Counted from the first letter of the stretch, positions 43,274-54,555 are shown. The stretch is DNA of 64,000 nt from an uncultured Alistipes sp. (GCA_947177225.1 CAMWTS010000001.1:62001-126000); one strand, 5' to 3'. Numbers and translations are program-made. Notes: generated from the letters alone by a model not told the origin.

Positions 43274-43412
43274 GCATCTTTTCGGCAAAAAAGCCATCGT
43301 CCGACACCAGCCTCTGCTACGAATGCCATACAAGCAGATGAAAAATCCGCCGAACAGGATAAGCATTCCTATACGGCGGTACACATAAGCATCATCTGTC
43401 TGCAACGAAGAA

Positions 43413-43751
43413 TCACAGTCTGTCAAATGCCTCGTCTATATCCTCGCACTCGGCATCGTCCTGCTCGAAAAACTCGGGTTTATGCTCTTTGATATAATCG
43501 ATCATCTCGGACAGACCACCCATAAACTTTTTAAAATCCTCCTTATAAAGATATATCTTGTGCCGGCTGTACACGGCGGTTCCGTCCGAATTGATTTTCT
43601 TGCGAGACTCGGTAACGGTAAGATAATAGTCGTCGTTGCGCGTAGCCTTGACATCGAAGAAATATGTGCGCTTGCCGGCCCGCACCGCCTTTGTATATAT
43701 CTGTTCGCCGTATTCGTCTGCCTCGCGGCGATTCATTTGATCCGACATCAT
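43413..43751 (-). CDS. DUF3276 PUR-domain nucleic-acid-binding protein
   Basis: The 112-residue product contains a single PUR-like repeat (KRTYFFDVKATRNDDYYLTVTESRKK and SRHKIYLYKEDFKKFMGGLSEMIDYI), characteristic of DUF3276, related to Pur-alpha, which binds single-stranded DNA and RNA. An acidic C-terminal tail follows (EQDDAECEDIDEAF). Two Met codons (43751 and 43748) are equally possible. It has a good promoter. The target nucleic acid is unknown. A gap of 155 bases separates it from mnmA. Confidence 0.88.
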   Translation of the reverse strand: MMSDQMNRREADEYGEQIYTKAVRAGKRTYFFDVKATRNDDYYLTVTESRKKINSDGTAVYSRHKIYLYKEDFKKFMGGLSEMIDYIKEHKPEFFEQDDAECEDIDEAFDRL

Positions 43752-43791
43752 AATTTTCCTAAGGTTATTCGGTTAATTGTAATTCTTTAAC

Positions 43792-43823
43792 GAAAGTTAC
43801 AAAAAATTCCGCAACTATCCAAA
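43792..43823 (-). promoter_or_regulatory. Promoter of the DUF3276 gene
   Basis: Minus-strand TTTG (43820-43823), 20-base spacer, TAACTTTC (43792-43799); the -7 box is one base off the consensus. The ATG lies 40 bases downstream. Confidence 0.55.
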
Positions 43824-43883
43824 TTATCCCCGAAAATAGCCGTTATGCGACCAAAGGCACTGTGTCGGAAAATAGAAATACCA

Positions 43884-45476
43884 TCACTCCGTTTGCAGGA
43901 TTGTCCGTCCGGCCTCCTCCCAACGGTTAACGATGTCGAGGGCTTGGGCATATGCCTTGTCGCGACGTCGATTGCAGATATAGAAGAAAGCTCCGTGAGG
44001 ATATATCCGCTCCGCAATCAAGGCCTTGACATACAGATCGACAGTCGTTTTCGAGGCATCGTATTCCGCATCATCTATCTCCGCTCCGCGCTCACGCGCC
44101 AAATACGCAATATCGGCAAGGTCGGCGTCCGACAGAGAAAACGCCGCATCATACTCGTCAAGGGTAGGGTAGCGTTCCAGCAGTTCACCCCTATGCGATA
44201 CGACATACGACAGCACGTAATCGGCAATGGTCTCCGAAGCGGCGAGCTGCCGAAGACATTTCGGCCAAAAAGCCGTATCGGCTTTGATGATGACATCGGG
44301 TGTGATACCGCCGCCGCCATATACCTTGCGGCCGCTCCTCAATGTATGAAACAGCAGTGAATCGTTGGTTTGAACGGAATCGGCAGCTCCCATATACCGC
44401 TCCAAATGCGAACGGTAATATTCGCTGCTGTGCCCGTTGCGATAGGGACGTTGGATAATGCGCCCCGACGGGGTCTTATAGCGCGCCACCGTAAGGCGCA
44501 TGGCCGAACCGTCGCCGAACTCCACCTGCCGTTGCACCAAACCCTTGCCGAAGCTCTGGCGTCCGATGACAACCGCTCTGTCCCAATCCTGCAACGCACC
44601 TGCTACAATCTCGCTCGCCGAAGCCGACTCTTCATCGATAAGCACCGCCAACGGCACGGAAGACAACGCTCCCGTACTCGACGCAGCGTAATGTTTCTCG
44701 GCTCCTGCATGACCGCTCGTCGAGACGATCACGTTGCCTGCTTGCAGAAACATCTCGGTCATGGACACAGCTGCCTCCATCACTCCGCCGCCATTGCCGC
44801 GCAAATCGAGGATCAACCCCTTGATCGTGCCCATTTCCGCAATGGCATGTGCAAATTCCATCGCTGTCGTATGAGAGAACCGGCCGACACGAACATAGCC
44901 CACAGACTCATCGACATATGATGCCGATATGGCAGGCAGCGGAATATTATCGCGTTTCAATTCCAGCGCAGGCAGCAACACACCTTTGCGCATGACATCG
45001 AGACGCAGAGTCGAACCGCACTCGCCACGCAGCAATCCGGGAACATCGGCACGCGAAATACCGATGATCGACTCGCCATCGACGGCCACAATACGGTCGT
45101 CGGGCATCATACCGGCCTTCGACGCAGGAGAACCAGCCACGGTGTTGACCACAATAACCGTATCGCGATATACGGCATACTCGACGCCTATGCCACCGAA
45201 CACACCGCTCATACTCTCCCTGACCGACGCCATCTCCTCTGCCGTAAGATAGACAGAATGAGGATCAAGCTCGGAAAGCGTATTGATTATCGAACGTTCG
45301 ACAACTTCATCGACAGCAATATCATCGACATAGTTGCCGATCAGAAAACGGTAGAAATAGTTTAGTTTCTGTATCTGCTCGGCATCTCGGCGCAAGTTTG
45401 TCCCCGTTTGCGCACAGACGGTCGACAAAACCGACACCCAGCCGATAGCAACGGCTATACCGAGCAGACGTTTCAT
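43884..45476 (-). CDS. Carboxy-terminal processing protease (S41, PDZ)
   Basis: The 530-residue protein has a signal peptide (MKRLLGIAVAIGWVSVLSTVCAQ), a PDZ domain (residues about 90 to 170; GIGVEYAVYRDTVIVVNTVAGSPA) and an S41 domain with LILDLRGNGGGVMEAA, the nucleophile Ser in DEESASASEIVAGAL and the general-base Lys in GRQSFGKGLVQ. It cleaves C-terminal tails of periplasmic proteins. About 150 residues of unassigned sequence end the protein. It is the third gene of ettA-hisS-ctp, 9 bases after hisS. Unlike the LytM-S41 gene product it has the normal Ser/Lys pair. Confidence 0.94.
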   Translation of the reverse strand: MKRLLGIAVAIGWVSVLSTVCAQTGTNLRRDAEQIQKLNYFYRFLIGNYVDDIAVDEVVERSIINTLSELDPHSVYLTAEEMASVRESMSGVFGGIGVEYAVYRDTVIVVNTVAGSPASKAGMMPDDRIVAVDGESIIGISRADVPGLLRGECGSTLRLDVMRKGVLLPALELKRDNIPLPAISASYVDESVGYVRVGRFSHTTAMEFAHAIAEMGTIKGLILDLRGNGGGVMEAAVSMTEMFLQAGNVIVSTSGHAGAEKHYAASSTGALSSVPLAVLIDEESASASEIVAGALQDWDRAVVIGRQSFGKGLVQRQVEFGDGSAMRLTVARYKTPSGRIIQRPYRNGHSSEYYRSHLERYMGAADSVQTNDSLLFHTLRSGRKVYGGGGITPDVIIKADTAFWPKCLRQLAASETIADYVLSYVVSHRGELLERYPTLDEYDAAFSLSDADLADIAYLARERGAEIDDAEYDASKTTVDLYVKALIAERIYPHGAFFYICNRRRDKAYAQALDIVNRWEEAGRTILQTE

Positions 45477-45485
45477 CGGCAGACG

Positions 45486-46832
45486 CTATTTGCGGAAACT
45501 CTCGGCAAACAGATCGAAGCTCACCTTGCGCTGTTCGCCCGAACGCATATCCTTGACCGTGGCCTCGCGCTGCTCGACCTCCTGCGAGCCGATGATGACT
45601 ACATACGGAATGGCACGGCGATTGGCATACTCCATCTGCTTCTTCATCTTGCTGCAATCGGGATATATCTCGGCGGCGATACCCTCGTCGCGCAATTTCC
45701 GCAGAAGTTGCAGAGATGCGGCCTGCTCCTGCTCGCCCAGATTGACAAACATCACCTGAGTCGAACAGTCCACCTCCTCGGGGAAGAGATCCAGTCCCAC
45801 CATCACATCGTAGATACGGTCGGCACCGAACGAGATGCCCACACCCGAGGTATCGGGCATGCCGAATATGCCGGTCAAGTCGTCATAACGTCCGCCGCCG
45901 CAGATCGATCCGATCTGGAAATCGTCGGCTTTGACCTCGAATATGGCACCGGTATAGTAGTTGAGTCCGCGAGCCAGCGACAGGTCGAGTTCGATTTTCA
46001 AATCGATGCCCAGACGCGACACATGATCGAATATGGTCTGCATCTCCTCGATGCCCTTCAAGCCCGTCTCCGAAGCCCCTATGATCTCGCGCAGCTTGGC
46101 GAGTTTCTCGTTGTTGTCGCCACTCAGTTCGAGTATTGGTTGAAGTTTGGCTATCGCCTCGTCGTCTATACCGCGGTCACTCAACTCGGCCTTGACATTA
46201 TCCAAACCGATCTTGTCCAGCTTGTCGATGGCTACCGTGATGTCGATCATCTTGTCTGCATGACCTATGGTTTGGGCAATGCCGAAAAGTATCTTGCGGT
46301 TGTTCATCTTCAACGTAACGGAGATGCCCAGCTTGCGGAATACGCGCTCGACGATCTCCACCAGCTCCACCTCACCGAGCAGCGAACGCGAACCGATGAC
46401 ATCGACGTCGCACTGGTAGAACTCTCTGTAACGCCCCTTCTGCGGACGGTCGGCGCGCCACACCGGCTGAATCTGATAGCGCTTGAACGGGAAGACTATC
46501 TCGCCCTGATGCTGAACGACGTAACGGGCGAACGGAACGGTAAGATCATATCGCAAACCCTTTTCGCAAATCTTAGATGCGGTGCGCACCTGCTCGTCGT
46601 TAAGGTTGGCAGCGTAGTCGCCCGAATTCAGTATTTTGAACAGCAGTTTGTCGCCCTCGTCGCCATACTTGCCAAGCAGGGTAGAGAGGTTCTCCATCGA
46701 CGGGGTCTCCAACGGAGCATAACCGAACAGTCGGAATACGCTCTTTACTGTTTCGAATATATATCCGCGACGCATCATCTCCGAAGGAGAGAAGTCGCGC
46801 GTACCTTTCGGAATAGACGGTTTCTGTGCCAT
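45486..46832 (-). CDS. hisS: Histidyl-tRNA synthetase
   Basis: The 448-residue class II synthetase starts [28 protein letters not shown]. It has motif 2 ([22 protein letters not shown], read here as [10 protein letters not shown]), the histidine-A segment [29 protein letters not shown] and motif 3 [13 protein letters not shown], and the C-terminal anticodon-binding domain. It charges tRNA-His. The gene sits between ettA (14-base gap) and the S41 protease (9-base gap). Confidence 0.98.
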   Translation of the reverse strand: MAQKPSIPKGTRDFSPSEMMRRGYIFETVKSVFRLFGYAPLETPSMENLSTLLGKYGDEGDKLLFKILNSGDYAANLNDEQVRTASKICEKGLRYDLTVPFARYVVQHQGEIVFPFKRYQIQPVWRADRPQKGRYREFYQCDVDVIGSRSLLGEVELVEIVERVFRKLGISVTLKMNNRKILFGIAQTIGHADKMIDITVAIDKLDKIGLDNVKAELSDRGIDDEAIAKLQPILELSGDNNEKLAKLREIIGASETGLKGIEEMQTIFDHVSRLGIDLKIELDLSLARGLNYYTGAIFEVKADDFQIGSICGGGRYDDLTGIFGMPDTSGVGISFGADRIYDVMVGLDLFPEEVDCSTQVMFVNLGEQEQAASLQLLRKLRDEGIAAEIYPDCSKMKKQMEYANRRAIPYVVIIGSQEVEQREATVKDMRSGEQRKVSFDLFAESFRK

Positions 46833-46846
46833 ATATCTGTTTTGTT

Positions 46847-48520
46847 TTACTCCATCAACTTTTTATACTTCACACGGTGCGGCGCAGTATCGTCGCCCTG
46901 TGCCTTTTTCCACGCCTCGAACTCGCTGTACGATCCCTCGTAGAAGACTACACGTGAATCGCCCTCGAACGACAATATGTGGGTTGCTATACGGTCGAGG
47001 AACCAGCGGTCGTGCGAGATGACCACAGCACAACCGGCGAAGTTTTCCAGACCCTCCTCCAACGCACGCAGCGTATTGACATCGATATCGTTGGTCGGCT
47101 CGTCCAGAAGCAGTACGTTGCCCTGCTCTTTCAATGCCAGAGCCAAATGCAGACGATTGCGCTCACCGCCCGACAGCACACCGCACTTCTTCTCCTGGTC
47201 GGCACCGTTGAAATTGAACCGGCCGACATATGCACGAGCGGGTACCTGACGATTGCCGAGCGTTATCAAATCGCTGTTTTGCGAGATCACTTCATAAACG
47301 GTCTTATCCGGATCGATCGACTTGTGCTGCTGATCTACATAAGCCAACTTGACGGTAGGTCCTACACGGAAGCTGCCCGACGTGGGTTGCTCCAAGCCCA
47401 TAATCATGCGGAACAAGGTGGTTTTACCCGTACCGTTGGCACCTATGACGCCGACGATACCGGCAGGCGGCAACGAAAATTCGAGATTCTCATAGAGAAC
47501 TCTATCGCCGAAGGCCTTGGTCACGCCCTGAGCCTCGATGACCACGTCGCCCAGACGAGGACCGTTGGGAATATATATTTCGAGCTTCTCCTCACGCTCC
47601 TTGGTATCGGCATTCATCAGCTTGTCATAAGCCGAGAGTCGAGCCTTGCTCTTGGCATGACGACCCGACGGCGACATACGCACCCACTCCAACTCGCGTT
47701 CCAGAGTCTTGCGACGCTTGCTCTCTTGCTTCTCCTCCATGGCCATGCGCTGGGTCTTCTGTTCGAGCCAGCCCGAATAGTTGCCTTTCCACGGAATACC
47801 CTCGCCACGATCGAGTTCGAGGATCCAGCCGGCAACATTGTCGAGGAAATAACGGTCGTGAGTAACGGCGATAACCGTTCCTTTGTACTGCTGCAAATGC
47901 TGCTCCAACCAATCGATGCTCTCGGCATCGAGGTGGTTGGTAGGCTCGTCCAGAAGCAGCACATCGGGCTGCTGCAACAGCAGTCGGCACAATGCCACAC
48001 GGCGACGCTCGCCGCCGGAAAGCGTGCTGACATTCTGATCGGCATCGGGGCAGCGCAACGCGTCCATAGCGCGCTCCAACACGCTGTCGATCTCCCAGCC
48101 GTTGACGTGATCGATCTGTTCGTACAACTCGCCCTGACGCTCTATCAGACGCGCCATCTCATCGTCGTCCATCGGCTCGCACAGCTTCATGTTGATATCC
48201 TCGTACTCCTTCAACAGAGCCATAGTTGCGGCACACCCCTCTTCGACGACCTGTTTCACCGTCTTCGAAGCATCGAGCTGCGGCTCCTGTTCGAGGTATC
48301 CGACCGTATAGCCAGGCGAAAATACGACCTCGCCCTGGTAGCTCTTGTCGATTCCGGCAATGATCTTCATAAGAGTAGACTTACCCGAACCGTTGAGACC
48401 TATGATACCTATCTTCGCGCCGTAGAAAAACGACAAATAGATGTTGTTAAGGATCTTTTTGTTATTGTTGAGCACTTTGCTCACGCCAACCATCGAAAAA
48501 ATAATCTTCTCGTCCGCCAT
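46847..48520 (-). CDS. ettA: ABC-F translational throttle EttA
   Basis: The 557-residue protein has two ABC domains and no membrane segment. Domain 1: [25 protein letters not shown] and [16 protein letters not shown]. Domain 2: [24 protein letters not shown] and [18 protein letters not shown]. The linker ([31 protein letters not shown]) and length match EttA, which binds the ribosomal E site and gates the first elongation cycle by energy state. It has a perfect promoter and heads the operon with hisS and the S41 protease. Confidence 0.95.
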   Translation of the reverse strand: MADEKIIFSMVGVSKVLNNNKKILNNIYLSFFYGAKIGIIGLNGSGKSTLMKIIAGIDKSYQGEVVFSPGYTVGYLEQEPQLDASKTVKQVVEEGCAATMALLKEYEDINMKLCEPMDDDEMARLIERQGELYEQIDHVNGWEIDSVLERAMDALRCPDADQNVSTLSGGERRRVALCRLLLQQPDVLLLDEPTNHLDAESIDWLEQHLQQYKGTVIAVTHDRYFLDNVAGWILELDRGEGIPWKGNYSGWLEQKTQRMAMEEKQESKRRKTLERELEWVRMSPSGRHAKSKARLSAYDKLMNADTKEREEKLEIYIPNGPRLGDVVIEAQGVTKAFGDRVLYENLEFSLPPAGIVGVIGANGTGKTTLFRMIMGLEQPTSGSFRVGPTVKLAYVDQQHKSIDPDKTVYEVISQNSDLITLGNRQVPARAYVGRFNFNGADQEKKCGVLSGGERNRLHLALALKEQGNVLLLDEPTNDIDVNTLRALEEGLENFAGCAVVISHDRWFLDRIATHILSFEGDSRVVFYEGSYSEFEAWKKAQGDDTAPHRVKYKKLME

Positions 48521-48551
48521 ATGTAATTAAGTTATATTCGCTTCAATTATG

Positions 48552-48583
48552 CAAAGATACGAATAAACGACAGTAAAAGCAAA
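48552..48583 (-). promoter_or_regulatory. Promoter of ettA-hisS-ctp
   Basis: Minus-strand TTTG (48580-48583), 20-base spacer, TATCTTTG (48552-48559): a full consensus match, 31 bases upstream of the ettA ATG. Confidence 0.8.
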
Positions 48584-48611
48584 CTTCAAACTATTTTTAC
48601 CGAGTATGAGG

Positions 48612-49985
48612 TCAGTTTTGCCAACCTCCGCCCAACGCCTTGTAGAGTTGCACCAAAGCCAGATGCTCATCGCGAACGGCATTGCTCAAACCGGTCTGGG
48701 CATTGAAATAGCGGCGTTGTGCGTCCAACACGTCGATGTAATTGATACTGCCGGCACGATACTGCAAATTAGCCAGATCGACATACTTGCGGGCTGCATC
48801 GCACAGATCCGATTTCAACTGCGCCGCCTCGCGAGCGCTTCTGTAAGATACAATGGCATCGTCGGTCTCCTTGAACACCTCCAACACCTTCTGCTCATAA
48901 GCCAGGCGCGCCTGTTCGTAGGCGGCAAGCTGAGCCTTGTAAGCAGCTTTCTTACGGCCGAATCCGAATACCGGAGCCGCCAGCGTTCCCGCCACATACG
49001 AGAACGGCGAACGCAGCAGACCTTTGATATCGTCATTCTCCAAACCGCCGGTCAAACTGAACACCAGACGGGGAAAACGGTCGGCATAGGCAATACCCAC
49101 TCCGGCCAACGCCGCACGCAACCGTGCCTCCGAAGCCCGCAAATCGGGACGTCGCTGCAACAATACCGACGGAATGCCCACCGGAAGATCCTCCGACCGT
49201 ATTTCGCTCACATTCATCTTGCCGCGAACAACCTCCCAATCGGGATAGCCGCCCATAAGCAGCGAAATGGCATTCTCCGTAATCTCGATCTGACGTTCGA
49301 GATCGGGGATCAACGCGGCAGTGGCGGCATACTCCACTTGCGCCTGCTGATAAACCGTCTCCGATGTAAGGCCTCCCTCGAAACGCAACTTGGCCTGCGC
49401 CACTCCCTCGCGACGGGTATCGAGCGTCTGTCTGACGATCGACAATTCATTGTCGAGTGCCACCAGCCTGAAATAAGCCGAAGCCGTTTCGGCCACCAGC
49501 ATCATGCGCATGGCACGCTCGTCCTCCACCGTGGCCATATATTCGGATTCGCCTTTACGTTTTGCCCAACGCAGATTGCCCCATAAATCGGCCTCCCAGC
49601 GAACGGTAGCTTTCAGATCGAACTGCGGATCGCGCAATGGAGCCTCACCGTAATAATCGTTGGTCTCATAATCGCCCAAAACGCCGATCGACACATTGGG
49701 AAGACGATTGGCCTTGCTTATTCGATACATTTGCTGCATCTGCTCTACACGGGCGGCAGCCGACCGTATGTTTTTGTTGTCCGACAGCGTGCGTTCGATA
49801 ATCCGGCATAGTATGGTATCGCCGTAGAACTCCCACCATGCAACATCGGCCACGGTCAGCGAATCGACACGTCCGGCTATATTATCGGGCAGATTGAGTT
49901 GCGGCGCCTGACACTGCTTCACCGCAGAGCAGGCGACCGACCCGACGGCAGCCAGGCAAATTAAAACCGTATTTATATATTTCAT
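48612..49985 (-). CDS. RND efflux outer-membrane lipoprotein (second pump)
   Basis: The ATG at 49985 overlaps the pump gene stop as ATGA and gives a lipoprotein signal MKYINTVLICLAAVGSVACSAVKQ (lipobox VGSVAC); 457 residues. The segment WWEFYGDTILCRIIERTL and the repeat helices (GLTSETVYQQAQVEY, AGSINYIDVLDAQRRYFNAQ) mark it as an OprM/NodT outer-membrane factor. It differs clearly from the 1260-2648 protein, so these are two separate pumps and not a recent duplication. It is the last gene of its operon. Confidence 0.94.
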   Translation of the reverse strand: MKYINTVLICLAAVGSVACSAVKQCQAPQLNLPDNIAGRVDSLTVADVAWWEFYGDTILCRIIERTLSDNKNIRSAAARVEQMQQMYRISKANRLPNVSIGVLGDYETNDYYGEAPLRDPQFDLKATVRWEADLWGNLRWAKRKGESEYMATVEDERAMRMMLVAETASAYFRLVALDNELSIVRQTLDTRREGVAQAKLRFEGGLTSETVYQQAQVEYAATAALIPDLERQIEITENAISLLMGGYPDWEVVRGKMNVSEIRSEDLPVGIPSVLLQRRPDLRASEARLRAALAGVGIAYADRFPRLVFSLTGGLENDDIKGLLRSPFSYVAGTLAAPVFGFGRKKAAYKAQLAAYEQARLAYEQKVLEVFKETDDAIVSYRSAREAAQLKSDLCDAARKYVDLANLQYRAGSINYIDVLDAQRRYFNAQTGLSNAVRDEHLALVQLYKALGGGWQN

Positions 49986-52900
49986 CGTTTCAGTCGACTT
50001 TTGAGTTTGTAAATCCACACGAAAAAGAACGGGACGAATACTATACCGACAGTTATGGCCACAAGCATTCCGAAAAATACTCCGGTGCCGATGCCCTGAC
50101 GGCTCGCCGAACCCGGGCCGGACGCTATGACGAGCGGCAGCAATCCCAGAATGAAAGCCAGCGAAGTCATGACGATAGGGCGGAATCGCAGACGTGCGGC
50201 AGTAAGGGCTGCCGATACGACATCACACCCCTTCTCGACCTCTTCTTTGGCGAACTCGACGATCAGAATAGCATTCTTGGCCACCAGTCCCACCAGCATC
50301 ACCAGTCCTATCTGGAAATATATATTGTTCTCCAATCCGCAGATCCATATGCCGATATACGCACCTATGCCAGCCACCGGAAGCGAAAGAATCACGGCGA
50401 TGGGGACAGTCCAGCTCTCATACTGGGCGGCAAGGAAAAGAAAGACGAAAAGGAATGCAAGAGCAAGCACCACTCCGGTCTGTCCGCCTTCATGCTTCTC
50501 CTGATACGACAATCCGCTCCACTCTACGCCGATATTCGCCGGCAGGTGCTGCCGGGCAATCTGTTCCAGCTTGGCCATGGCCTGACCCGAGCTGTATCCA
50601 TGCGCCGCTGCACCGGTGACGGTAGCCGAGTTGAACATGTTGAAACGCTTGACAGTTCCGGCTCCGGTAGTATACTTCGTCGCACCCAACGACGTCACGG
50701 GAATCATGGCTCCGCCCGTACCGCGCACGAAAAACAGATTCAGATTGTCGCGCTGCATACGATACGGTGCCTCGGCCTGAATATAAACGCGATAGATACG
50801 GTTGAACATATTGAAATCGTTGACGTAGATCGATCCCGTAAATGCCTTCATCGTAGAGAATATGTCCGACATGGCCACTCCCTGCAATCGCGCCTTGTCG
50901 CGGTCGACATCGAAATACAGCTGGGGGATATCACCCTGCATCGATGAGGACACGCCCTCCAATTCGGGGCATCGTGCAGCATGGAACAGCAGCGTATCGA
51001 CCGCACGCCGCAGATCGTCGTAGGTGGCATCGCCGCGTGCTTCGAGTATCATCTCGAAACCGCCCGACGATCCCAGTCCGGGGATAACCGCAGGAGTGGA
51101 GATATAGACCTTGCTCTCCGGATACTCCACAAGTTCAGCTCTGATGCGCTGCATAACTGCGGCGATATCTTCCGTGCGACGTTCGTCCCAGGGTTTGAGA
51201 ATTACCGTAAACGAACTTCTCGACTGATTGGTGCCCACACGCGGACTCGATCCGGTGACGTTGAGCACATATTCCACATCGGGATCATTCGACATGAAAG
51301 CCATTGCCCGATCCGTCACTTCGCGCGTACGCTCCAAAGAAGCCCCTTCCGGAAGTTCCAGCTCGACAGTAAAATATCCCTGATCCTCCTGCGGCATGAA
51401 ACTCTGCGGCAGCAGGCGGTTCATCAGCCAAATGCCGACCAGTATGATACCGAATGCAGCAAACATACGGCGGGAATGGGTGAGTGCTCCGACGATCATG
51501 CGGCCGTAAAACTTGTTGCCACGTGCAAGTGCGTGGTTGATACGGCGGAAAAACCGGTTTTTACGACCATGCGACGGACGTAAAAAGAGCGAGCACATCA
51601 CCGGACTAAGCGTGAGAGCCACCACCGTAGAGATAATTACCGACACGGCAATGGTAATGGTGAACTGCCGATAGAGCGTACCGGTGATTCCGGCCAGAAA
51701 GCTCACCGGTACGAAGACGGCGCACAGCACAAGCGACATGGCAATCAAGGCTCCGCCCAGTCCCTTCATGGCTTTCTTGGTAGCCTCGTATGGCGACAGA
51801 TGCTCCTGCTCCATGATGCGGTCGACATTCTCCACGACGACGATGGCATCGTCGACCACGATACCGATAGCGAGGATCAATCCCAGCAGCGTAAGCAGGT
51901 TGAGCGAGAATCCGCACACCAGCATCACGCCGAAAGTACCGATGAGCGAGATGGGCACGGCGATGATCGGAATCAACGTCGCCCGCCAACTCTGCAACGA
52001 GAGATATACAACCAGAATCACCAGCAGCAGTGCCTCGAACAACGTGCGATAGACATGATGTATAGATGCTGAAATATAGGTCGTCATGTCGAACGGGATA
52101 TCGTAGGTGATACCCTCCGGGAAACTGCTGCTGATCTCCTTCATAGCCTCCTTGACGGCTGCGGCGACCTCGATTGCATTGGCTCCGGGCAACATGTTTA
52201 TATTCATAACGGCGGCATTCTCTCCGTTTATACCGCTTTCGGTCGCATATGATTGAGCTTCGAGCGATATGCGCGCCACGTCTTTCAACCGTATAATCGA
52301 ACCGTCGGGGTTGGCACGAACCACAATCTGTTCGAACTCGCCCACAGACGACAGACGCCCCTGAGCCGTGATGGGAATCGTGATGTCGATTCCCTCGGCC
52401 GGAGCCTGCCCCAGCACACCGGCTGCCGACTCCCGATTCTGATCCTGCAATACGGATTGCAGATCCTTGACCGTCAAACCGAAATTCGCCAATTTGTCGG
52501 GCTGCACCCAAATCTGCATGGCATAATAACGGCTGCCGACATTCGATACACGGCCGACACCGGGCACACGCCGCAGCATATCAAGCACATTGAGCGTTGC
52601 ATAGTTCGACAGATAGATCTCGTCGAACTTGGGATCGGAAGATCGCAATGCGATGGTCAGAAGTTTGCTCGACGCCTGCTTTTCGACCGAGAGGCCGTTT
52701 TGCACGACCTCCACCGGCAACCGTGATTCGGCACGCTTCAATCTGTTCTGAATATCCACGGCTGCAAGATCCGGATCGGTAGATATGTCGAACGTCACCG
52801 AAGCGGTAAAGCCGCCCGAATTGGAGCTCGACGACTCCATATATATCATTCCCGGCGTACCGTTCAACTCCTGTTCGATCGGAGTGGCTACGGCCTGCGT

Positions 52901-53074
52901 CACGGTCTGCGCATCGGCACCGGGGTATGAGGCCGAGATCGTCACCACGGGAGGAACGATCTGCGGATACTGATCGACGGGCAACATCGCAAGGCCGATG
53001 CCGCCTACAATTACTATGATGACCGAGAGAACCGTTGAAAAGACCGGTCTGTCGATAAAGAAATCGGATTTCAT
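49982..53074 (-). CDS. RND multidrug efflux permease (second pump)
   Basis: The 1030-residue protein begins MKSDFFIDRPVFSTVLSVIIV and has TM4 GIVVDDAIVVVENVDR (proton-relay Asp pair) and TM10 GLVAKNAILIVEFA (relay Lys). PDKLANFGLTVKDL and GATKYTTGAGTVKRFN are typical of AcrB/MexB relatives. It should export lipophilic drugs, bile acids or detergents. It lies 9 bases after the adaptor gene and overlaps the channel gene by four bases. It is moderately different from the first pump (2638-5772), suggesting different substrates. Confidence 0.96.
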   Translation of the reverse strand: MKSDFFIDRPVFSTVLSVIIVIVGGIGLAMLPVDQYPQIVPPVVTISASYPGADAQTVTQAVATPIEQELNGTPGMIYMESSSSNSGGFTASVTFDISTDPDLAAVDIQNRLKRAESRLPVEVVQNGLSVEKQASSKLLTIALRSSDPKFDEIYLSNYATLNVLDMLRRVPGVGRVSNVGSRYYAMQIWVQPDKLANFGLTVKDLQSVLQDQNRESAAGVLGQAPAEGIDITIPITAQGRLSSVGEFEQIVVRANPDGSIIRLKDVARISLEAQSYATESGINGENAAVMNINMLPGANAIEVAAAVKEAMKEISSSFPEGITYDIPFDMTTYISASIHHVYRTLFEALLLVILVVYLSLQSWRATLIPIIAVPISLIGTFGVMLVCGFSLNLLTLLGLILAIGIVVDDAIVVVENVDRIMEQEHLSPYEATKKAMKGLGGALIAMSLVLCAVFVPVSFLAGITGTLYRQFTITIAVSVIISTVVALTLSPVMCSLFLRPSHGRKNRFFRRINHALARGNKFYGRMIVGALTHSRRMFAAFGIILVGIWLMNRLLPQSFMPQEDQGYFTVELELPEGASLERTREVTDRAMAFMSNDPDVEYVLNVTGSSPRVGTNQSRSSFTVILKPWDERRTEDIAAVMQRIRAELVEYPESKVYISTPAVIPGLGSSGGFEMILEARGDATYDDLRRAVDTLLFHAARCPELEGVSSSMQGDIPQLYFDVDRDKARLQGVAMSDIFSTMKAFTGSIYVNDFNMFNRIYRVYIQAEAPYRMQRDNLNLFFVRGTGGAMIPVTSLGATKYTTGAGTVKRFNMFNSATVTGAAAHGYSSGQAMAKLEQIARQHLPANIGVEWSGLSYQEKHEGGQTGVVLALAFLFVFLFLAAQYESWTVPIAVILSLPVAGIGAYIGIWICGLENNIYFQIGLVMLVGLVAKNAILIVEFAKEEVEKGCDVVSAALTAARLRFRPIVMTSLAFILGLLPLVIASGPGSASRQGIGTGVFFGMLVAITVGIVFVPFFFVWIYKLKSRLKR

Positions 53075-53083
53075 GGTATAAAT

Positions 53084-54280
53084 CTACTCGTTTTCGGGAC
53101 TGTTTTCAACGACGGGCTTCACCGGCCGCACCTTCATTCCGTGTTGCAGTTTGTGATATCCCTCGACCACGATGTTCTCACCATAAGCCAGACCGCGCTC
53201 CACAACCGTACGTGTATCTATCTCCGGGCCGATCTCTATGAAGCGACGCTCGACGATACTGTCGGGGCGTACCACATAAATGAAAACTCCGCCCTTCTCT
53301 ATGACAAGCGACTTGGTAGGCACGACAACTGCGTCTTCACGGACGTCGAGCAACAACCTGACCTTGGTAAACTGACCTGGCAGAAGAATATGATCGGGAT
53401 TGGACATCTCGGCTCGCACGGAGAACGTACCGGTCTGAGGATCGACCTGAGGGTCGGCGAAGTCGACCAGTCCGCGGAACGGATATTCCGAGCCGTCGGC
53501 CAATGTAACGGTAATGTAAGGATCCCATTTGCGAGTGGAGTCGCGATGTCCGAGATTGACGTTGCGAGCCTTGGAACGCAGATAATCGAGTGCCGTCATG
53601 CTGAAATCGACACGCACCGTATCGCTCTTGACCACCGTAGCCAGCAAAGATTTGCCGCCGGGGCCGACCAGTGTGCCTATGTCGACACTGCGCTCGGAGA
53701 TGTATCCGGAAATGGGCGAACGTACATCGGTGTAACCCAACGTCATTTCGGCCTGCGTGAGGTCGGCCTCATTGACCACGACGTCGGCTGCGGCACTCTC
53801 GTAGATGGCTATGGCGTTGTCCAGATCGAGCTGCGACGCGGCATTCTGCTCGTAGAGCGGGCGTATGCGATTCAGGTCGCGTTCGGCTTTAAGCGCCTGC
53901 GCCTTGGCCTTGTTGAGCGAAGCCTTTGCACGATTGACGCGGGCACGATACAGACGCGGATCGATTTCGAACAACGACTGTCCGCGCTCTACATACGTAC
54001 CTTCGGCAAAGAGCATCTTTTCGAGGTAGCCCTCCACACGGGCACGTATTTCGACGATCTGCTGAGCACGGATACGCCCCACATAGTCGCCATAGATATT
54101 CACGTCGTCCATGGCAACCGGCTCGACCTCTACCGTCGGCAGGAACGGCGCGGCAGGACGCGGAGACAACAGCCAGAAAACGAGACCGACGGCAACAGCT
54201 ATGGCTGCGATGATAACAATCCATGTCCGTCGGCCTATTTTTATTCGATAATGCGATGCGCGCAATGCGGCGTTTTTCAT
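53084..54280 (-). CDS. RND efflux periplasmic adaptor (second pump), inner-membrane anchored
   Basis: Start at ATG 54280 (MKNAALRASHYRIKIGRRTWIVIIAAIAVAVGLVFWLL), preceded by GGAG; 398 residues. Instead of a lipobox it has an uncleaved-looking N-terminal helix, unlike the first pump's lipoprotein adaptor. Lipoyl halves (YGDYVGRIRAQQIVEIRARV and GYTDVRSPISGYISERSVD), an Ala/Lys-rich coiled coil and the barrel follow, ending GYHKLQHGMKVRPVKP. It is the first gene of the operon. The 275-base gap upstream contains no clear TAnnTTTG box on this strand. Confidence 0.93.
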   Translation of the reverse strand: MKNAALRASHYRIKIGRRTWIVIIAAIAVAVGLVFWLLSPRPAAPFLPTVEVEPVAMDDVNIYGDYVGRIRAQQIVEIRARVEGYLEKMLFAEGTYVERGQSLFEIDPRLYRARVNRAKASLNKAKAQALKAERDLNRIRPLYEQNAASQLDLDNAIAIYESAAADVVVNEADLTQAEMTLGYTDVRSPISGYISERSVDIGTLVGPGGKSLLATVVKSDTVRVDFSMTALDYLRSKARNVNLGHRDSTRKWDPYITVTLADGSEYPFRGLVDFADPQVDPQTGTFSVRAEMSNPDHILLPGQFTKVRLLLDVREDAVVVPTKSLVIEKGGVFIYVVRPDSIVERRFIEIGPEIDTRTVVERGLAYGENIVVEGYHKLQHGMKVRPVKPVVENSPENE

Positions 54281-54555
54281 GGTGGCAATGCTCCAATCGG
54301 GTTTCCTCAGCATATATCAACTGTATTTATATTAATAATAGATATACGATCGTGATTGCATTTTATTGTTTCATGGCCATATTTTTTTTCGACGCACCTC
54401 GATTCTTGCATTTTTTCCTGCCGCGACACATCAAACGATTAAGACAAAGGCATAGGTATGCAACATGAAGCACGAGTTACAGATGTCCGAATCAACGGCT
54501 TTGGTCTGCATTTTGCGCAGATTGCAACGTATAATCCGAAAACGCATCTTAACAT

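Noticed and set aside
43244-43426. 60-residue TTG-start ORF between DUF3276 and mnmA
   Set aside because: It has one hydrophobic stretch but overlaps both neighbours, begins with TTG inside the DUF3276 stop region and matches no known family; support is too weak.
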